Source: Flavobacterium cucumis (lineage in GTDB: Bacteria > Bacteroidota > Bacteroidia > Flavobacteriales > Flavobacteriaceae). Taken from it: DNA of 64,000 nt. The notes below the pieces were generated by a model that worked only from the letters and a program-made list of their open reading frames with translations, was not told the DNA's origin and made no database searches. The stretch covers positions 310,001-374,000 of the forward strand of contig NZ_FRYK01000001.1 of the NCBI RefSeq assembly GCF_900148835.1, in the 5' to 3' direction. Positions 34,248 to 42,756 of the stretch are shown in pieces. The position numbers were made by a program, and so were the translations under genes. Each line of letters begins with the position of its first letter. Position 1 is the stretch's first letter.

Positions 34248-35594
34248 TTAACCAACTTCTTTTATCATTACATCTAATCCATGTCTCACAATTCTTTGAT
34301 GATCTTGTTTAGAAACACAGATATACTCAGTCAAAGCAAAATCTTCTGGAGCCACTTCATAAATTCCCAAAGCTTCCATTTGATCAATATCTTTAACTAA
34401 AATCGACTTTAACAATTGAATTGGATAAATATCTAAAGGAAATACTTTTTCGTAATCACCTGTTAATACAAAAGCACGATGTTCTCCATTAGTATTGGTA
34501 TTCAAATCGTACTTTTTATTTGGTGTTAAGAACGAAAACATATTGGCTCTATAAACACTAAACTTATTTGGACGCGGAATATTCCATCCAAAGAAATCAT
34601 AGTCATCCCCTTCTGGAATTGCTGTAAACATGTTATGATAAAAACCTAAAAATCCATTTCTAGTTTTTTGTTCACCAGTTAAGACATCTCCATTAATAAT
34701 TCTATAATTACCTTCTTTTAAATTTCCTGCAACGACGTCAGCAACTTGAGCTCCAATAATAGCTTTTACATAAGAAGGGTCTTGAAAACCAGTACCCGCT
34801 AATGCCAATATTCTTGTCGGGTTAAATTTACCTGTCAAGAATAACTCCCCTATAATAGCTACATCCTCCATTTGTACTACCCAAACCTTCTCTCCTTTGT
34901 TAATAGGATCAATTTTAGCTATTTGAGTAGAAACCAATCCTACAGGATGCAATCCAGAACCTTTGTGAAAAACAAAAGAATTTGAATCTGGTAAATAAGC
35001 AGCGTTTTTCTTTGCAGTTACATGCACTTTACCAGAAGTTAATTTTGCTAAAACCTCGAAACCTGCCTTTAGAAAATCTTTCTTTCCAGACAATGTAATT
35101 TCCAAATCCGCCTCAAGTGGTGCAGAATTAATACCGGATACAAAAATTGACTTTGGAGAATCAGCCGAATTCGCAATTACATCGTAAGGACGCTGCGTAA
35201 TAAAAGGCCAACAACCCGAAGCCAACAAATGTGCTTTTACTTCTTCTGTTGATAAATCATTAGGGTTTTTCTTGCTATGCTCAACGAAAACATCTTGTGA
35301 ATCAGCAGCAATAAGAATCTCTAAAATGACTCTTTTCTCACCACGTTTGATTTCTTGAATTGTTCCGCTTACAGGAGCAACAAACTTAACTTTCTCATCT
35401 GCTTTAGAATAGAAAATTACTTCTCCCGCTTTAACGTTATCCCCTTCTTTTACTACCATCTTTGGAGTAACTCCATGAAAGTCAGAAGGTTTAACAGCAT
35501 AGACTTTCGAGCGAGTGGTCTCAGCTATCTTGTTAGCCGCTTCACCCTTCAACTTAAGGTCTAAACCTTTTTTAATTCGAATGTCTTTTGACAT
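34248..35594 (-). CDS. nqrA: Na+-translocating NADH:quinone reductase subunit A
   Basis: 448-residue peripheral subunit on the cytoplasmic face, first gene of the operon. N-terminal barrel-sandwich hybrid: KPSDFHGVTPKMVVKEGDNV with AGEVIFYSKAD, then VAPVSGTIQEIKRGEKR. Later RPYDVIANSADSPKSIFVSG and RVNMFS-like NMFSFLTPNKKYDLNTN are family motifs. The frame stays open 19 codons upstream to 35651, but MSKDIRIKKGLDL is the standard beginning and the promoter at 35639-35670 overlaps that extension. Confidence 0.96.
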   Translation of the reverse strand: MSKDIRIKKGLDLKLKGEAANKIAETTRSKVYAVKPSDFHGVTPKMVVKEGDNVKAGEVIFYSKADEKVKFVAPVSGTIQEIKRGEKRVILEILIAADSQDVFVEHSKKNPNDLSTEEVKAHLLASGCWPFITQRPYDVIANSADSPKSIFVSGINSAPLEADLEITLSGKKDFLKAGFEVLAKLTSGKVHVTAKKNAAYLPDSNSFVFHKGSGLHPVGLVSTQIAKIDPINKGEKVWVVQMEDVAIIGELFLTGKFNPTRILALAGTGFQDPSYVKAIIGAQVADVVAGNLKEGNYRIINGDVLTGEQKTRNGFLGFYHNMFTAIPEGDDYDFFGWNIPRPNKFSVYRANMFSFLTPNKKYDLNTNTNGEHRAFVLTGDYEKVFPLDIYPIQLLKSILVKDIDQMEALGIYEVAPEDFALTEYICVSKQDHQRIVRHGLDVMIKEVG

Positions 35595-35638
35595 ATTTTT
35601 GAAGATATGAGTTGTTAAAAAATTTACTATAAAACGTG

Positions 35639-35670
35639 CAAATTTAATCAAATACCTAACACCCTACCAA
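35639..35670 (-). promoter_or_regulatory. promoter of the nqrABCDEF operon
   Basis: On the minus strand TTG (35670-35668), 21 bases, then TAAATTTG (35646-35639), about 45 bases before the nqrA ATG. Confidence 0.65.
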
Positions 35671-35789
35671 AAATAAACCAAGAGATTTGATTTATTTATA
35701 ATTATTCTAAATTATAGATTCAGAATTAATTATCTGGAATTACGTTTGTTACTAAACTTTTACTATTTTTACTTTTTTATAGCTCCAAA

Positions 35790-37037
35790 ATGAAAAAAAT
35801 CATATTTATTTTCTACCTGTTGTTCTTCAATTTTAATTTCTCTCAAAATGGAATTGAACAAGACCCTCCTTTTAACATCAAAACCATTTCTTTTAGAGTA
35901 AACGAAAATAATGTAATCCCGTTTTTTAAACTTGGTGAAACATTTGAACTTAGTTTCGATGATTTATATGGAGACGAAGCAGATTACTATTACACGATAA
36001 CACAATACAACTACGATTGGTCAGCGCCTTCCGATTTGGGAAAAGTAGAATATCTGAACGGAATCGACAACCAACGTATTATTACTTATGAAAATTCTTT
36101 CAACACGCTACAACTATATTCGCATTACAAACAAGTTTTTCCCAACAGATTCAACCAAATTACCAAAAGTGGAAACTACATTATTACTATTTTAAACGAT
36201 GAAGGTAGTACTGTTTTTTCTCGTAGGTTTGTTATTTATGAAGAAGAAGTTTCTGTAAATCTTCTAGTTAGAAGAGCTCGAGATTTTGAAAGTTTGGATG
36301 GAAAACAAAATATAGAAATGACAATTAACTACGGTGATAAAATTTTACAAAATCCGATTCAAAATGTCAAAGTTACATTGTTTCAAAATGGCAACTGGAA
36401 AACCAGTATTGCTAACATTAAACCTCAATATACACTTGGTACAGAATTAATTTATCGCTACAACAAAGAAACCCAGTTTTGGGGTGGAAATGAAGCCTAC
36501 AGTATCGATAACAAAATTATTAGAGGAACAAACAATACCGTATCCAGAGTAACTTCTGGCGACAACATTTACAACACCTATCTCTATGTAAATACACCAA
36601 GAAAAAATCAACCTTACACTTATTTTCCTGATATTAATGGAAATTTTTTTATTCAAAATGCCAATGCAACTAACCCTCAAGTAGAGTCCGATTATTCATG
36701 GGTTTATTTCACTCTGAACACTCCGTACCTCTTAGATAAAAATATTTATATAGTAGGTATGTTTAATAACTATGTAATTGGTGAAGAAAACAAAATGGAC
36801 TTCAACAAAAAAGATGGATTATATGAAAAAGCAATGCTCATAAAACAAGGTTTTACAAATTATCAATATGTAATTATTGACAAAACTGGGAAGGTTGACC
36901 ATGGAAATGCAATAGACGGAAATTTTTTTCAAACAGAAAACAATTATGCCGCCATAGTATATTACAGAGGAAACAATGACCGATATGATAGAGTAATCGG
37001 AATTGCCAATACCAATAGCGAAGTTATAAGAAATTAA
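35790..37037 (+). CDS. type IX secretion system plug protein (DUF5103)
   Basis: 415-residue exported protein of the DUF5103 family, the family shown elsewhere to plug the SprA translocon of the type IX secretion system. Signal peptide MKKIIFIFYLLFFNFNFSQ. Family phrases: KLGETFELSFDDLYGDEADY, YYTITQYNYDWSAPSDL, GNYIITILNDEGSTVFSRRF, and YSWVYFTLN before a final immunoglobulin-like segment. It would act at the outer membrane. The assignment is by family resemblance. First gene of a three-gene run with a DUF3667 gene and apaG (2- and 3-base gaps). Confidence 0.9.
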   Translation: MKKIIFIFYLLFFNFNFSQNGIEQDPPFNIKTISFRVNENNVIPFFKLGETFELSFDDLYGDEADYYYTITQYNYDWSAPSDLGKVEYLNGIDNQRIITYENSFNTLQLYSHYKQVFPNRFNQITKSGNYIITILNDEGSTVFSRRFVIYEEEVSVNLLVRRARDFESLDGKQNIEMTINYGDKILQNPIQNVKVTLFQNGNWKTSIANIKPQYTLGTELIYRYNKETQFWGGNEAYSIDNKIIRGTNNTVSRVTSGDNIYNTYLYVNTPRKNQPYTYFPDINGNFFIQNANATNPQVESDYSWVYFTLNTPYLLDKNIYIVGMFNNYVIGEENKMDFNKKDGLYEKAMLIKQGFTNYQYVIIDKTGKVDHGNAIDGNFFQTENNYAAIVYYRGNNDRYDRVIGIANTNSEVIRN

Positions 37038-37039
37038 AA

Positions 37040-38134
37040 ATGAGCAGAAAAGATTTCAAATACAGAGGAACAAAATGTATTAATTGCGAAACAGCATTAG
37101 ACATTAGTGAAAAATATTGCCATCATTGCGGTCAGCTAAATTCTACAAAAAAACTAGAAGTAAAGGATTTCATTGAAGAGTTTTTTGCTAATTTTTACGC
37201 TTATGATTCTCGATTACGAAATTCAATCATTTCTTTATTTTCAAAACCAGGCATTTTAGCTCGAAGATTTAACGAAGGAAAAAGACACACATATGCCAAT
37301 CCATTCCGTCTATTTCTTAGTGTTTCATTAATATTGTTTATAACATTTAACCTAACAGAAGAAAACAACAACATTGAAGAGGAAGAAATTAAGGTAGAAG
37401 GAAAACTTACCGAAAAACAAAAACAAGACTTTAAAAGAATTGACAGCTTATCCAACAAAATAATTAGTAAAAATCAAAGTACAAGATTTTTAATTGATAG
37501 TATAAACGAGCCTGTAATCAAATACAGTAGAGATTCTATCTACAACAAACAATTCATAAATGAAAATATAACTTCCGGTTTTGACCCCATAATTTACACA
37601 GTGCTTTCATTTAGAAACTTTTACAGGAAGTATCCCAAAAAACCTACTGAAGATGCTCTGAAAGAATTGGGATATGAGTCAAGTTTTATGTATGCCACTT
37701 TTTTTAACAAATCTAAACTTTTCAAATCAAATGAAATTGAAGATGAAATTTTCGATTACTTTTATGCAAAACTACCTTTTTTTATTTTTCTTTCGCTCCC
37801 TATACTTACACTCATGTTCTGGCTGGTCTTTTTCTCTAAAAAAATCAATTATACCGAACATTTAGTATTTGCCTACACTTTTTTTACTTTCATTTTTATC
37901 TGTTTAATAATCTTTAATTTAATATCTTTAATAAACAATGCAACTGCAACTTTTTTGGAAGGAATTTCATTTGCATTTATTTTTCCAATTTATTTTTACA
38001 AATCTTTAAGAAATTTTTATCAAGAAAGCCGTTGGATTACAGTTTTAAAATTCTTAATTTTGAATCCGTTATTCTTTTTATTATTAAGCATTTGCACTAT
38101 AATTATGATGCTCATCGGAATAATTCTTTTTTAA
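37040..38134 (+). CDS. DUF3667 domain membrane protein
   Basis: 364-residue relative of the 20737 gene. The zinc ribbon has CINCETALD and CHHCGQLN pairs. The family motif follows as LEVKDFIEEFFANFYAYDS and KPGILARRFNEGKRHTYANP. A membrane helix then precedes a charged, probably periplasmic loop of about 120 residues (Lys/Glu-rich EEEEIKVEGKL), and further helices lie at the C-terminus. Function unknown. Placed 2 bases after the T9SS plug gene and 3 bases before apaG. Confidence 0.87.
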   Translation: MSRKDFKYRGTKCINCETALDISEKYCHHCGQLNSTKKLEVKDFIEEFFANFYAYDSRLRNSIISLFSKPGILARRFNEGKRHTYANPFRLFLSVSLILFITFNLTEENNNIEEEEIKVEGKLTEKQKQDFKRIDSLSNKIISKNQSTRFLIDSINEPVIKYSRDSIYNKQFINENITSGFDPIIYTVLSFRNFYRKYPKKPTEDALKELGYESSFMYATFFNKSKLFKSNEIEDEIFDYFYAKLPFFIFLSLPILTLMFWLVFFSKKINYTEHLVFAYTFFTFIFICLIIFNLISLINNATATFLEGISFAFIFPIYFYKSLRNFYQESRWITVLKFLILNPLFFLLLSICTIIMMLIGIILF

Positions 38135-38137
38135 AAT

Positions 38138-38524
38138 ATGGTTAGTCAAATTACAAAAGGCATAAAAATTTCTGTTTTAACTAGTTTTGAAGGTACTTAT
38201 TTCAAAAACTACAAGATTCATTTTGCCTTTTCTTATCATATCGCTATTGAAAATCAAAGCAAAGATTCTGTTCAATTAACAACGCGTCACTGGGAAATTT
38301 ACGATGCGCTAAATCATATTGAAGTTGTAGATGGCGAAGGGGTTATCGGAAAGAAACCTGTCATAAAACCTGGTGAAACCTACACTTATTCATCGGGATG
38401 CTTGCTCTCTTCCCCAATAGGTGCTATGAAAGGCTATTTCAATATGGTTAACTTTACTTCAACTAAAAGTTTCAGAGTTGTTATCCCCACATTTAAACTT
38501 AGTGCACCTTTTGCCATTAACTAA
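38138..38524 (+). CDS. apaG: ApaG protein (DUF525 fold)
   Basis: 128-residue beta-sandwich protein. Readable family motifs: GIKISVLTSFEG, FSYHIAIENQSKDSVQLTTR, HWEIYDALNHIEVVDGEGVI, KPGETYTYSSGCLLSSPIG and MKGYFNMV. ApaG is associated in other bacteria with divalent-cation efflux phenotypes, but its molecular role is unsettled. Likely in the same transcript as the two genes upstream. Confidence 0.93.
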   Translation: MVSQITKGIKISVLTSFEGTYFKNYKIHFAFSYHIAIENQSKDSVQLTTRHWEIYDALNHIEVVDGEGVIGKKPVIKPGETYTYSSGCLLSSPIGAMKGYFNMVNFTSTKSFRVVIPTFKLSAPFAIN

Positions 38525-38580
38525 AACAACTATCTTCTAGCTTACTGGTATTTGGTATCAATAATTCAAAATATACTTTG

Positions 38581-38588
38581 TATTTTTG
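38581..38588 (+). promoter_or_regulatory. -7 element TATTTTTG of pruA
   Basis: TATTTTTG matches TAnnTTTG, 63 bases before the ATG. No TTG at standard spacing. Confidence 0.4.
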
Positions 38589-38651
38589 TATGCGTTTACG
38601 GTTTTTTCGTAAAACAATGCAAATAATTGTCTAATCTCAAAATACAACACC

Positions 38652-40277
38652 ATGTTAAAAGGATTTTTTAATGTCCCAAAAGCGGTTAACGAACCCGTAA
38701 AATCGTACGCACCAGGTTCTCCTGAAAGAGCAAAAGTTGCAGAAACATATAAAACCATGTGGAATGCTCAAGTAGAAGTTCCACTATATATAGGTAGCGA
38801 AGAAATAAAAACCGGAAATACTAAAAAAATGTCGGCACCTCATGATCACCAACATATTGTAGGGGTTTACCATCAAGCTGACAAAGCATTAGTTGAAAAA
38901 GCAATTACAGAAGCATTAGAGGCTCGTAAAAAATGGGCAGCAATGGCTTGGGAAAACAGAGCTGGGATTTTCTTAAAAGCGGCTGAATTATTAGCAGGTC
39001 CATACCGTGCTAAAATCAATGCAGCTACTATGATTGCACAATCAAAAACCATTCACCAAGCCGAAATTGATTCTGCTTGTGAGTTGATTGACTTCTTACG
39101 TTACAACGTAGAATTCATGACGAAAATATATGCTGACCAACCAGCTTCTACATCAGACATGTGGAACCGTGTTGAATACAGACCATTAGAAGGATTTGTA
39201 TATGCAATTACACCTTTTAACTTTACAGCTATTGCAGGAAATTTACCTTCAAGTGCGGCTTTAATGGGGAATGTGGTAGTTTGGAAACCAGCAGCAACTC
39301 AAGTATATTCTGCAAATGTAATTATGCAAGTTTTCAAAGAAGCAGGTTTACCAGATGGTGTTATCAATATGGTAATGGGTGATTCTGGAATGGTTTCTGA
39401 CGTAGTTTTATCAAGTCCACATTTAGCGGGAGTTCACTTTACAGGTTCGACTGGCGTTTTCAATGACATTTGGAAAACAATTGGAAACAATATTGCAACT
39501 TACAAAACCTATCCAAGAATCGTTGGAGAAACTGGTGGTAAAGATTTCATCATTGCTCATCCATCAGCAAACGCAGCGCAAGTTGCAGTAGGAATTGCTC
39601 GTGGTGCTTTTGAATTCCAAGGTCAAAAATGTAGTGCTGCTTCACGTGTTTATATTCCACAAAGTTTATGGCCAGCGGTTCAAGCAAAATTAGAAGCGGA
39701 TTTAAAATCTATGAAAATGGGTTCACCAGAAGATATGAGTAATTTTATTACAGCTGTTATCTCTGAAGCGTCATTTGACAAATTAGCACGTTATATCGAC
39801 CAAGCTAAAAACGATAGCGATGCTGAAGTAATCATGGGTGGTCATTACGATAAGTCGAAAGGGTATTTCATTGAACCAACGGTTATCTTAACTACAAATC
39901 CAAAATACAACACGATGTGTACCGAATTATTTGGACCCGTTGTTACGATTTATATTTACGAAGATGCTAAATGGTCTGAAACATTGAAATTAGTTGACGA
40001 AACTTCAGAATATGCTTTAACAGGAGCTGTATTCAGTCAATGTCGTTATGCAGTGGAAGAAGCAACCGTTGCTTTACAAAATGCAGCAGGAAACTTCTAC
40101 ATCAACGACAAACCAACGGGTGCTGTTGTAGGAATGCAACCTTTTGGAGGTGCTAGAGGTTCTGGAACTAACGACAAAGCAGGTTCAGCACAAAACTTAT
40201 TGCGTTGGGCTTCTGTTAGAACCATTAAAGAAACTTTCGTGACACCAGAAGATTATAAATATCCGTTTTTAGGTTAA
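38652..40277 (+). CDS. pruA: L-glutamate gamma-semialdehyde dehydrogenase
   Basis: Second enzyme of proline catabolism, oxidising glutamate semialdehyde to glutamate with NAD+. 541 residues, as in the human-type mitochondrial enzyme rather than the fused PutA. Aldehyde-dehydrogenase motifs: AITPFNFTAIAGNLPSSAAL (Rossmann), ETGGKDF (general base Glu), FEFQGQKCSAASRVYIP (catalytic Cys327) and PFGGARGSGTNDKAG near the end. No proline dehydrogenase gene is adjacent. Confidence 0.96.
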   Translation: MLKGFFNVPKAVNEPVKSYAPGSPERAKVAETYKTMWNAQVEVPLYIGSEEIKTGNTKKMSAPHDHQHIVGVYHQADKALVEKAITEALEARKKWAAMAWENRAGIFLKAAELLAGPYRAKINAATMIAQSKTIHQAEIDSACELIDFLRYNVEFMTKIYADQPASTSDMWNRVEYRPLEGFVYAITPFNFTAIAGNLPSSAALMGNVVVWKPAATQVYSANVIMQVFKEAGLPDGVINMVMGDSGMVSDVVLSSPHLAGVHFTGSTGVFNDIWKTIGNNIATYKTYPRIVGETGGKDFIIAHPSANAAQVAVGIARGAFEFQGQKCSAASRVYIPQSLWPAVQAKLEADLKSMKMGSPEDMSNFITAVISEASFDKLARYIDQAKNDSDAEVIMGGHYDKSKGYFIEPTVILTTNPKYNTMCTELFGPVVTIYIYEDAKWSETLKLVDETSEYALTGAVFSQCRYAVEEATVALQNAAGNFYINDKPTGAVVGMQPFGGARGSGTNDKAGSAQNLLRWASVRTIKETFVTPEDYKYPFLG

Positions 40278-40301
40278 TCCGAAATACGAAGTAGAAATAA
40301 G

Positions 40302-40333
40302 AAACCCGATTTTCAGTTGAAAATCGGGTTTTC
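40302..40333. terminator. terminator after pruA
   Basis: Perfect stem AAACCCGATTTTC / GAAAATCGGGTTT with loop AGTT and a T-rich 3' side. It lies between convergent genes. Confidence 0.88.
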
Positions 40334-40354
40334 TATTTTATTAAAATTTTAGAT

Positions 40355-40834
40355 TTAATTTCCTTTAGATAAGATAAACTTAATCTGCTCATCACTTGAA
40401 AACATTTTGTCTTGCAAATAAATACTTAATCCATTTTCTGGCTTTAACAAAATTCCTTTCTTTGATTTAACAATTTTTTTTAAACCAAACCATTTTAATT
40501 CTCCATTAGAAAAAGGACCGTTAATTTTAATCATTTCATCAGTAAATTCGATCTGAATTTCTTTTCCTAAAATTCTTGAATCTAATCTATCTTTCATCCA
40601 TTTTCTCTTTTCATTATAAAATTTAAAAAGTTCAAACAAACCTGAACAAATAAAAAGAAATGGAAAAATTCCAATAACTCCAGACTTATCTAAAAAATAA
40701 AAAACAATACCTACAAAAATCAAAGCTGATGCAAAATATGGTACAGACTTTTTATATTTCAATGAAGAAACCATCTCATCATAAGCTTCTTTATAATAAT
40801 TCTCATCTGGGATAAATTTCAAATTAAATTCCAT
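40355..40834 (-). CDS. YcxB-like membrane protein
   Basis: 159-residue protein with two central membrane helices (VPYFASALIFVGIVFYFL and GIFPFLFICSGLFELFKF) and a C-terminal soluble beta domain with IQIEFTDEMIKINGPFSNGE and LKKIVKSKKGILLKPENG. This layout resembles the YcxB-like family. Function unknown. It lies 32 bases after rsmG on the same strand. Confidence 0.75.
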   Translation of the reverse strand: MEFNLKFIPDENYYKEAYDEMVSSLKYKKSVPYFASALIFVGIVFYFLDKSGVIGIFPFLFICSGLFELFKFYNEKRKWMKDRLDSRILGKEIQIEFTDEMIKINGPFSNGELKWFGLKKIVKSKKGILLKPENGLSIYLQDKMFSSDEQIKFILSKGN

Positions 40835-40866
40835 TCAAATTATATTATTTGATTTAGACTAATCAA

Positions 40867-41496
40867 TTACTTCTTATACTTCAATGGCAAATGCACCACT
40901 TTCTTAGTTTCAAAAAACTCATCTGTAAAGAAATCAGATAAATTATATTGCGTTGCTTTTGGGAAATCCTTTAATTCTTCGGTTAAATCGCCGCCTTTTA
41001 AATATAAAATTCCGTTAGCTAATTCGTGATTCTGCTTTTTTGAAACTTTATCATCTACCCAACTCACAAAATCAGGCATATTGGTTACAGCACGACTTAC
41101 GATGAAATCGAATTCTTGTTTTACTAATTCGGCACGTTTTTGTTCGGCTTTTACATTTTTTAATCCTAAACCTGCAGCTACTTCATTCACTACTTTGATT
41201 TTCTTTGCAATAACATCAATCAAATAAAAATCAACTTCTGGAAATAAAATCGCTAATGGAATTCCAGGAAAACCACCACCAGTTCCCACGTCCATAATCT
41301 TAGAACCTGGACGGAATTCTATAATTTTTGCAATTCCTAACGAATGTAAAACGTGTCTTGTATACAATTCATCGATGTCTTTTCTTGAAATCACATTAAT
41401 TTTGGCATTCCAATCTTCGTATAAACCTTGCAATTTTTGAAACTGAAGTATTTGATTTTCAGATAAATCAGGAAATTGCTTTAAAATTTCTTCCAT
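40867..41496 (-). CDS. rsmG: 16S rRNA (guanine527-N7)-methyltransferase RsmG
   Basis: 209-residue rRNA methyltransferase. Motifs: LYEDWNAKINVISRKDIDEL, RHVLHSLGIAKII, IMDVGTGGGFPGIPLAILFP (SAM-binding motif I), DFIVSRAVTNMPDFVSW. Length and start MEEILKQFP are typical. The last 60 residues carry YLKGGDL, conserved in the family. Confidence 0.96.
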   Translation of the reverse strand: MEEILKQFPDLSENQILQFQKLQGLYEDWNAKINVISRKDIDELYTRHVLHSLGIAKIIEFRPGSKIMDVGTGGGFPGIPLAILFPEVDFYLIDVIAKKIKVVNEVAAGLGLKNVKAEQKRAELVKQEFDFIVSRAVTNMPDFVSWVDDKVSKKQNHELANGILYLKGGDLTEELKDFPKATQYNLSDFFTDEFFETKKVVHLPLKYKK

Positions 41497-41574
41497 TCGT
41501 TAAATTTTGCACAAAAATACGCTTTTTGACGAATAAAAAATGAGGAATATCATAAATGAAAAAATTATAATAAT

Positions 41575-41582
41575 TATCTTTG
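41575..41582 (+). promoter_or_regulatory. -7 element TATCTTTG of the desaturase gene
   Basis: TATCTTTG matches TAnnTTTG and ends 22 bases before the ATG at 41605, which also rules out the in-frame TTG at 41590 as a likely start. Confidence 0.55.
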
Positions 41583-41604
41583 ACAAAATTTGAATACACT
41601 ATTT

Positions 41605-42699
41605 ATGAGTAACACAACCCCAATTTTCTCAAAAGAGGACAATCTGAAATTTTTCAGAACATTAAACAAAAGAGTAAACGATTATTTTAAAGAAAATAAA
41701 ATTGACAAAACAGGAAACTGGAAATTACACTTAAAAACGATTGTAATGTTCGGTCTTTTCCTTACACCATATTTTTTCCTTTTAGCTATGGATATGCCAT
41801 TTTGGACTTACTTATTGCTCAACGTAGTAATTGGAATTGGAATGGCAGGCGTTGGAATGAACGTAATGCACGATGGTAATCATGGCGCTTACTCAACTAA
41901 ATCCTGGGTAAACAAATTAATGGGCGGAAGTATTTACATCTTAGCAGGAAATGTTTATAACTGGCAAGTACAACACAACGTTTTACACCACACGTATACT
42001 AACATTATTGGTCACGATGAAGATTTAGAAGCGGGAAGAATTTTACGTTTTTCCAAAACAGCTAAATGGTACAGTCACCATAGATTCCAACATTATTATT
42101 CCGTTTTCTTATATGGATTACTAACGTTCAACTGGGCTATCACTACTGATTTCCTTCAAATGAAACGATACTTAAAAAGACAATTATCCTATGGAGAAGC
42201 AAAGAGCCCTGCTTTTCAATGGACAACTTTAATTATTACTAAAGTCATTTATTTTTCTATCTGGATCGTTTTACCCATTGTATTTGGAATTACTTGGTGG
42301 AAAGTTCTTTTAGGTTTTATTGTAATGCATTACACCGCTGGATTAATTTTAAGTGTTGTATTCCAATTAGCACACGTTGTAGAAGACACTGTGAATCCAA
42401 TGCCAGATGAAAATGGAGAAATTGAGAATACTTGGGCCATACACCAATTATTCACAACCGCTAACTTCGCTCCTAAAAACTGGATTGTAAATTATTATAC
42501 TGGTGGTTTAAACCACCAAATTGAACACCATATTTTTCCAAATATCAGTCACATTCATTACAATAAAATCGCAGAAATTGTAAAACAAACAGCAGCGGAA
42601 TGCAACTTACCTTATCACGAGTTTAAAACAACTCGAGCGGCCATTGCATCTCACTTCAAACATTTGAGAGAACTGGGAAGAAAACCACAATTAGCATAA
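41605..42699 (+). CDS. fatty acid desaturase, acyl-lipid/acyl-CoA type
   Basis: 364-residue integral-membrane di-iron desaturase. The three histidine boxes are HDGNHGAY (HxxxH), QHNVLHHTY (HxxHH) and LNHQIEHHIF (QxxHH), the third in the delta-6/front-end style. Four membrane segments flank them. It introduces a double bond into membrane fatty acyl chains; regioselectivity cannot be read. No fused cytochrome b5 domain. Monocistronic with its own promoter and a strong terminator. Confidence 0.94.
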   Translation: MSNTTPIFSKEDNLKFFRTLNKRVNDYFKENKIDKTGNWKLHLKTIVMFGLFLTPYFFLLAMDMPFWTYLLLNVVIGIGMAGVGMNVMHDGNHGAYSTKSWVNKLMGGSIYILAGNVYNWQVQHNVLHHTYTNIIGHDEDLEAGRILRFSKTAKWYSHHRFQHYYSVFLYGLLTFNWAITTDFLQMKRYLKRQLSYGEAKSPAFQWTTLIITKVIYFSIWIVLPIVFGITWWKVLLGFIVMHYTAGLILSVVFQLAHVVEDTVNPMPDENGEIENTWAIHQLFTTANFAPKNWIVNYYTGGLNHQIEHHIFPNISHIHYNKIAEIVKQTAAECNLPYHEFKTTRAAIASHFKHLRELGRKPQLA

Positions 42700-42705
42700 T
42701 AAGAA

Positions 42706-42730
42706 AGAGACGCGAGGAATCGCGTCTTTT
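42706..42730 (+). terminator. terminator of the desaturase gene
   Basis: Stem AGACGCGA / TCGCGTCT closed by a GGAA loop, followed by TTTT. Its core is the same as the palindrome found inside the Kdo transferase gene. Confidence 0.85.
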
Positions 42731-42756
42731 GTATTAACTATAATAACTAACACACA

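Noticed and set aside
35595..35651. 19-residue N-terminal extension of NqrA
   Set aside because: The extension overlaps the operon promoter and the family starts at MSKDIRIKK.
41590..41592. TTG as the desaturase start
   Set aside because: It lies 7 bases after the -7 box; ATG at 41605 fits the promoter and family length.
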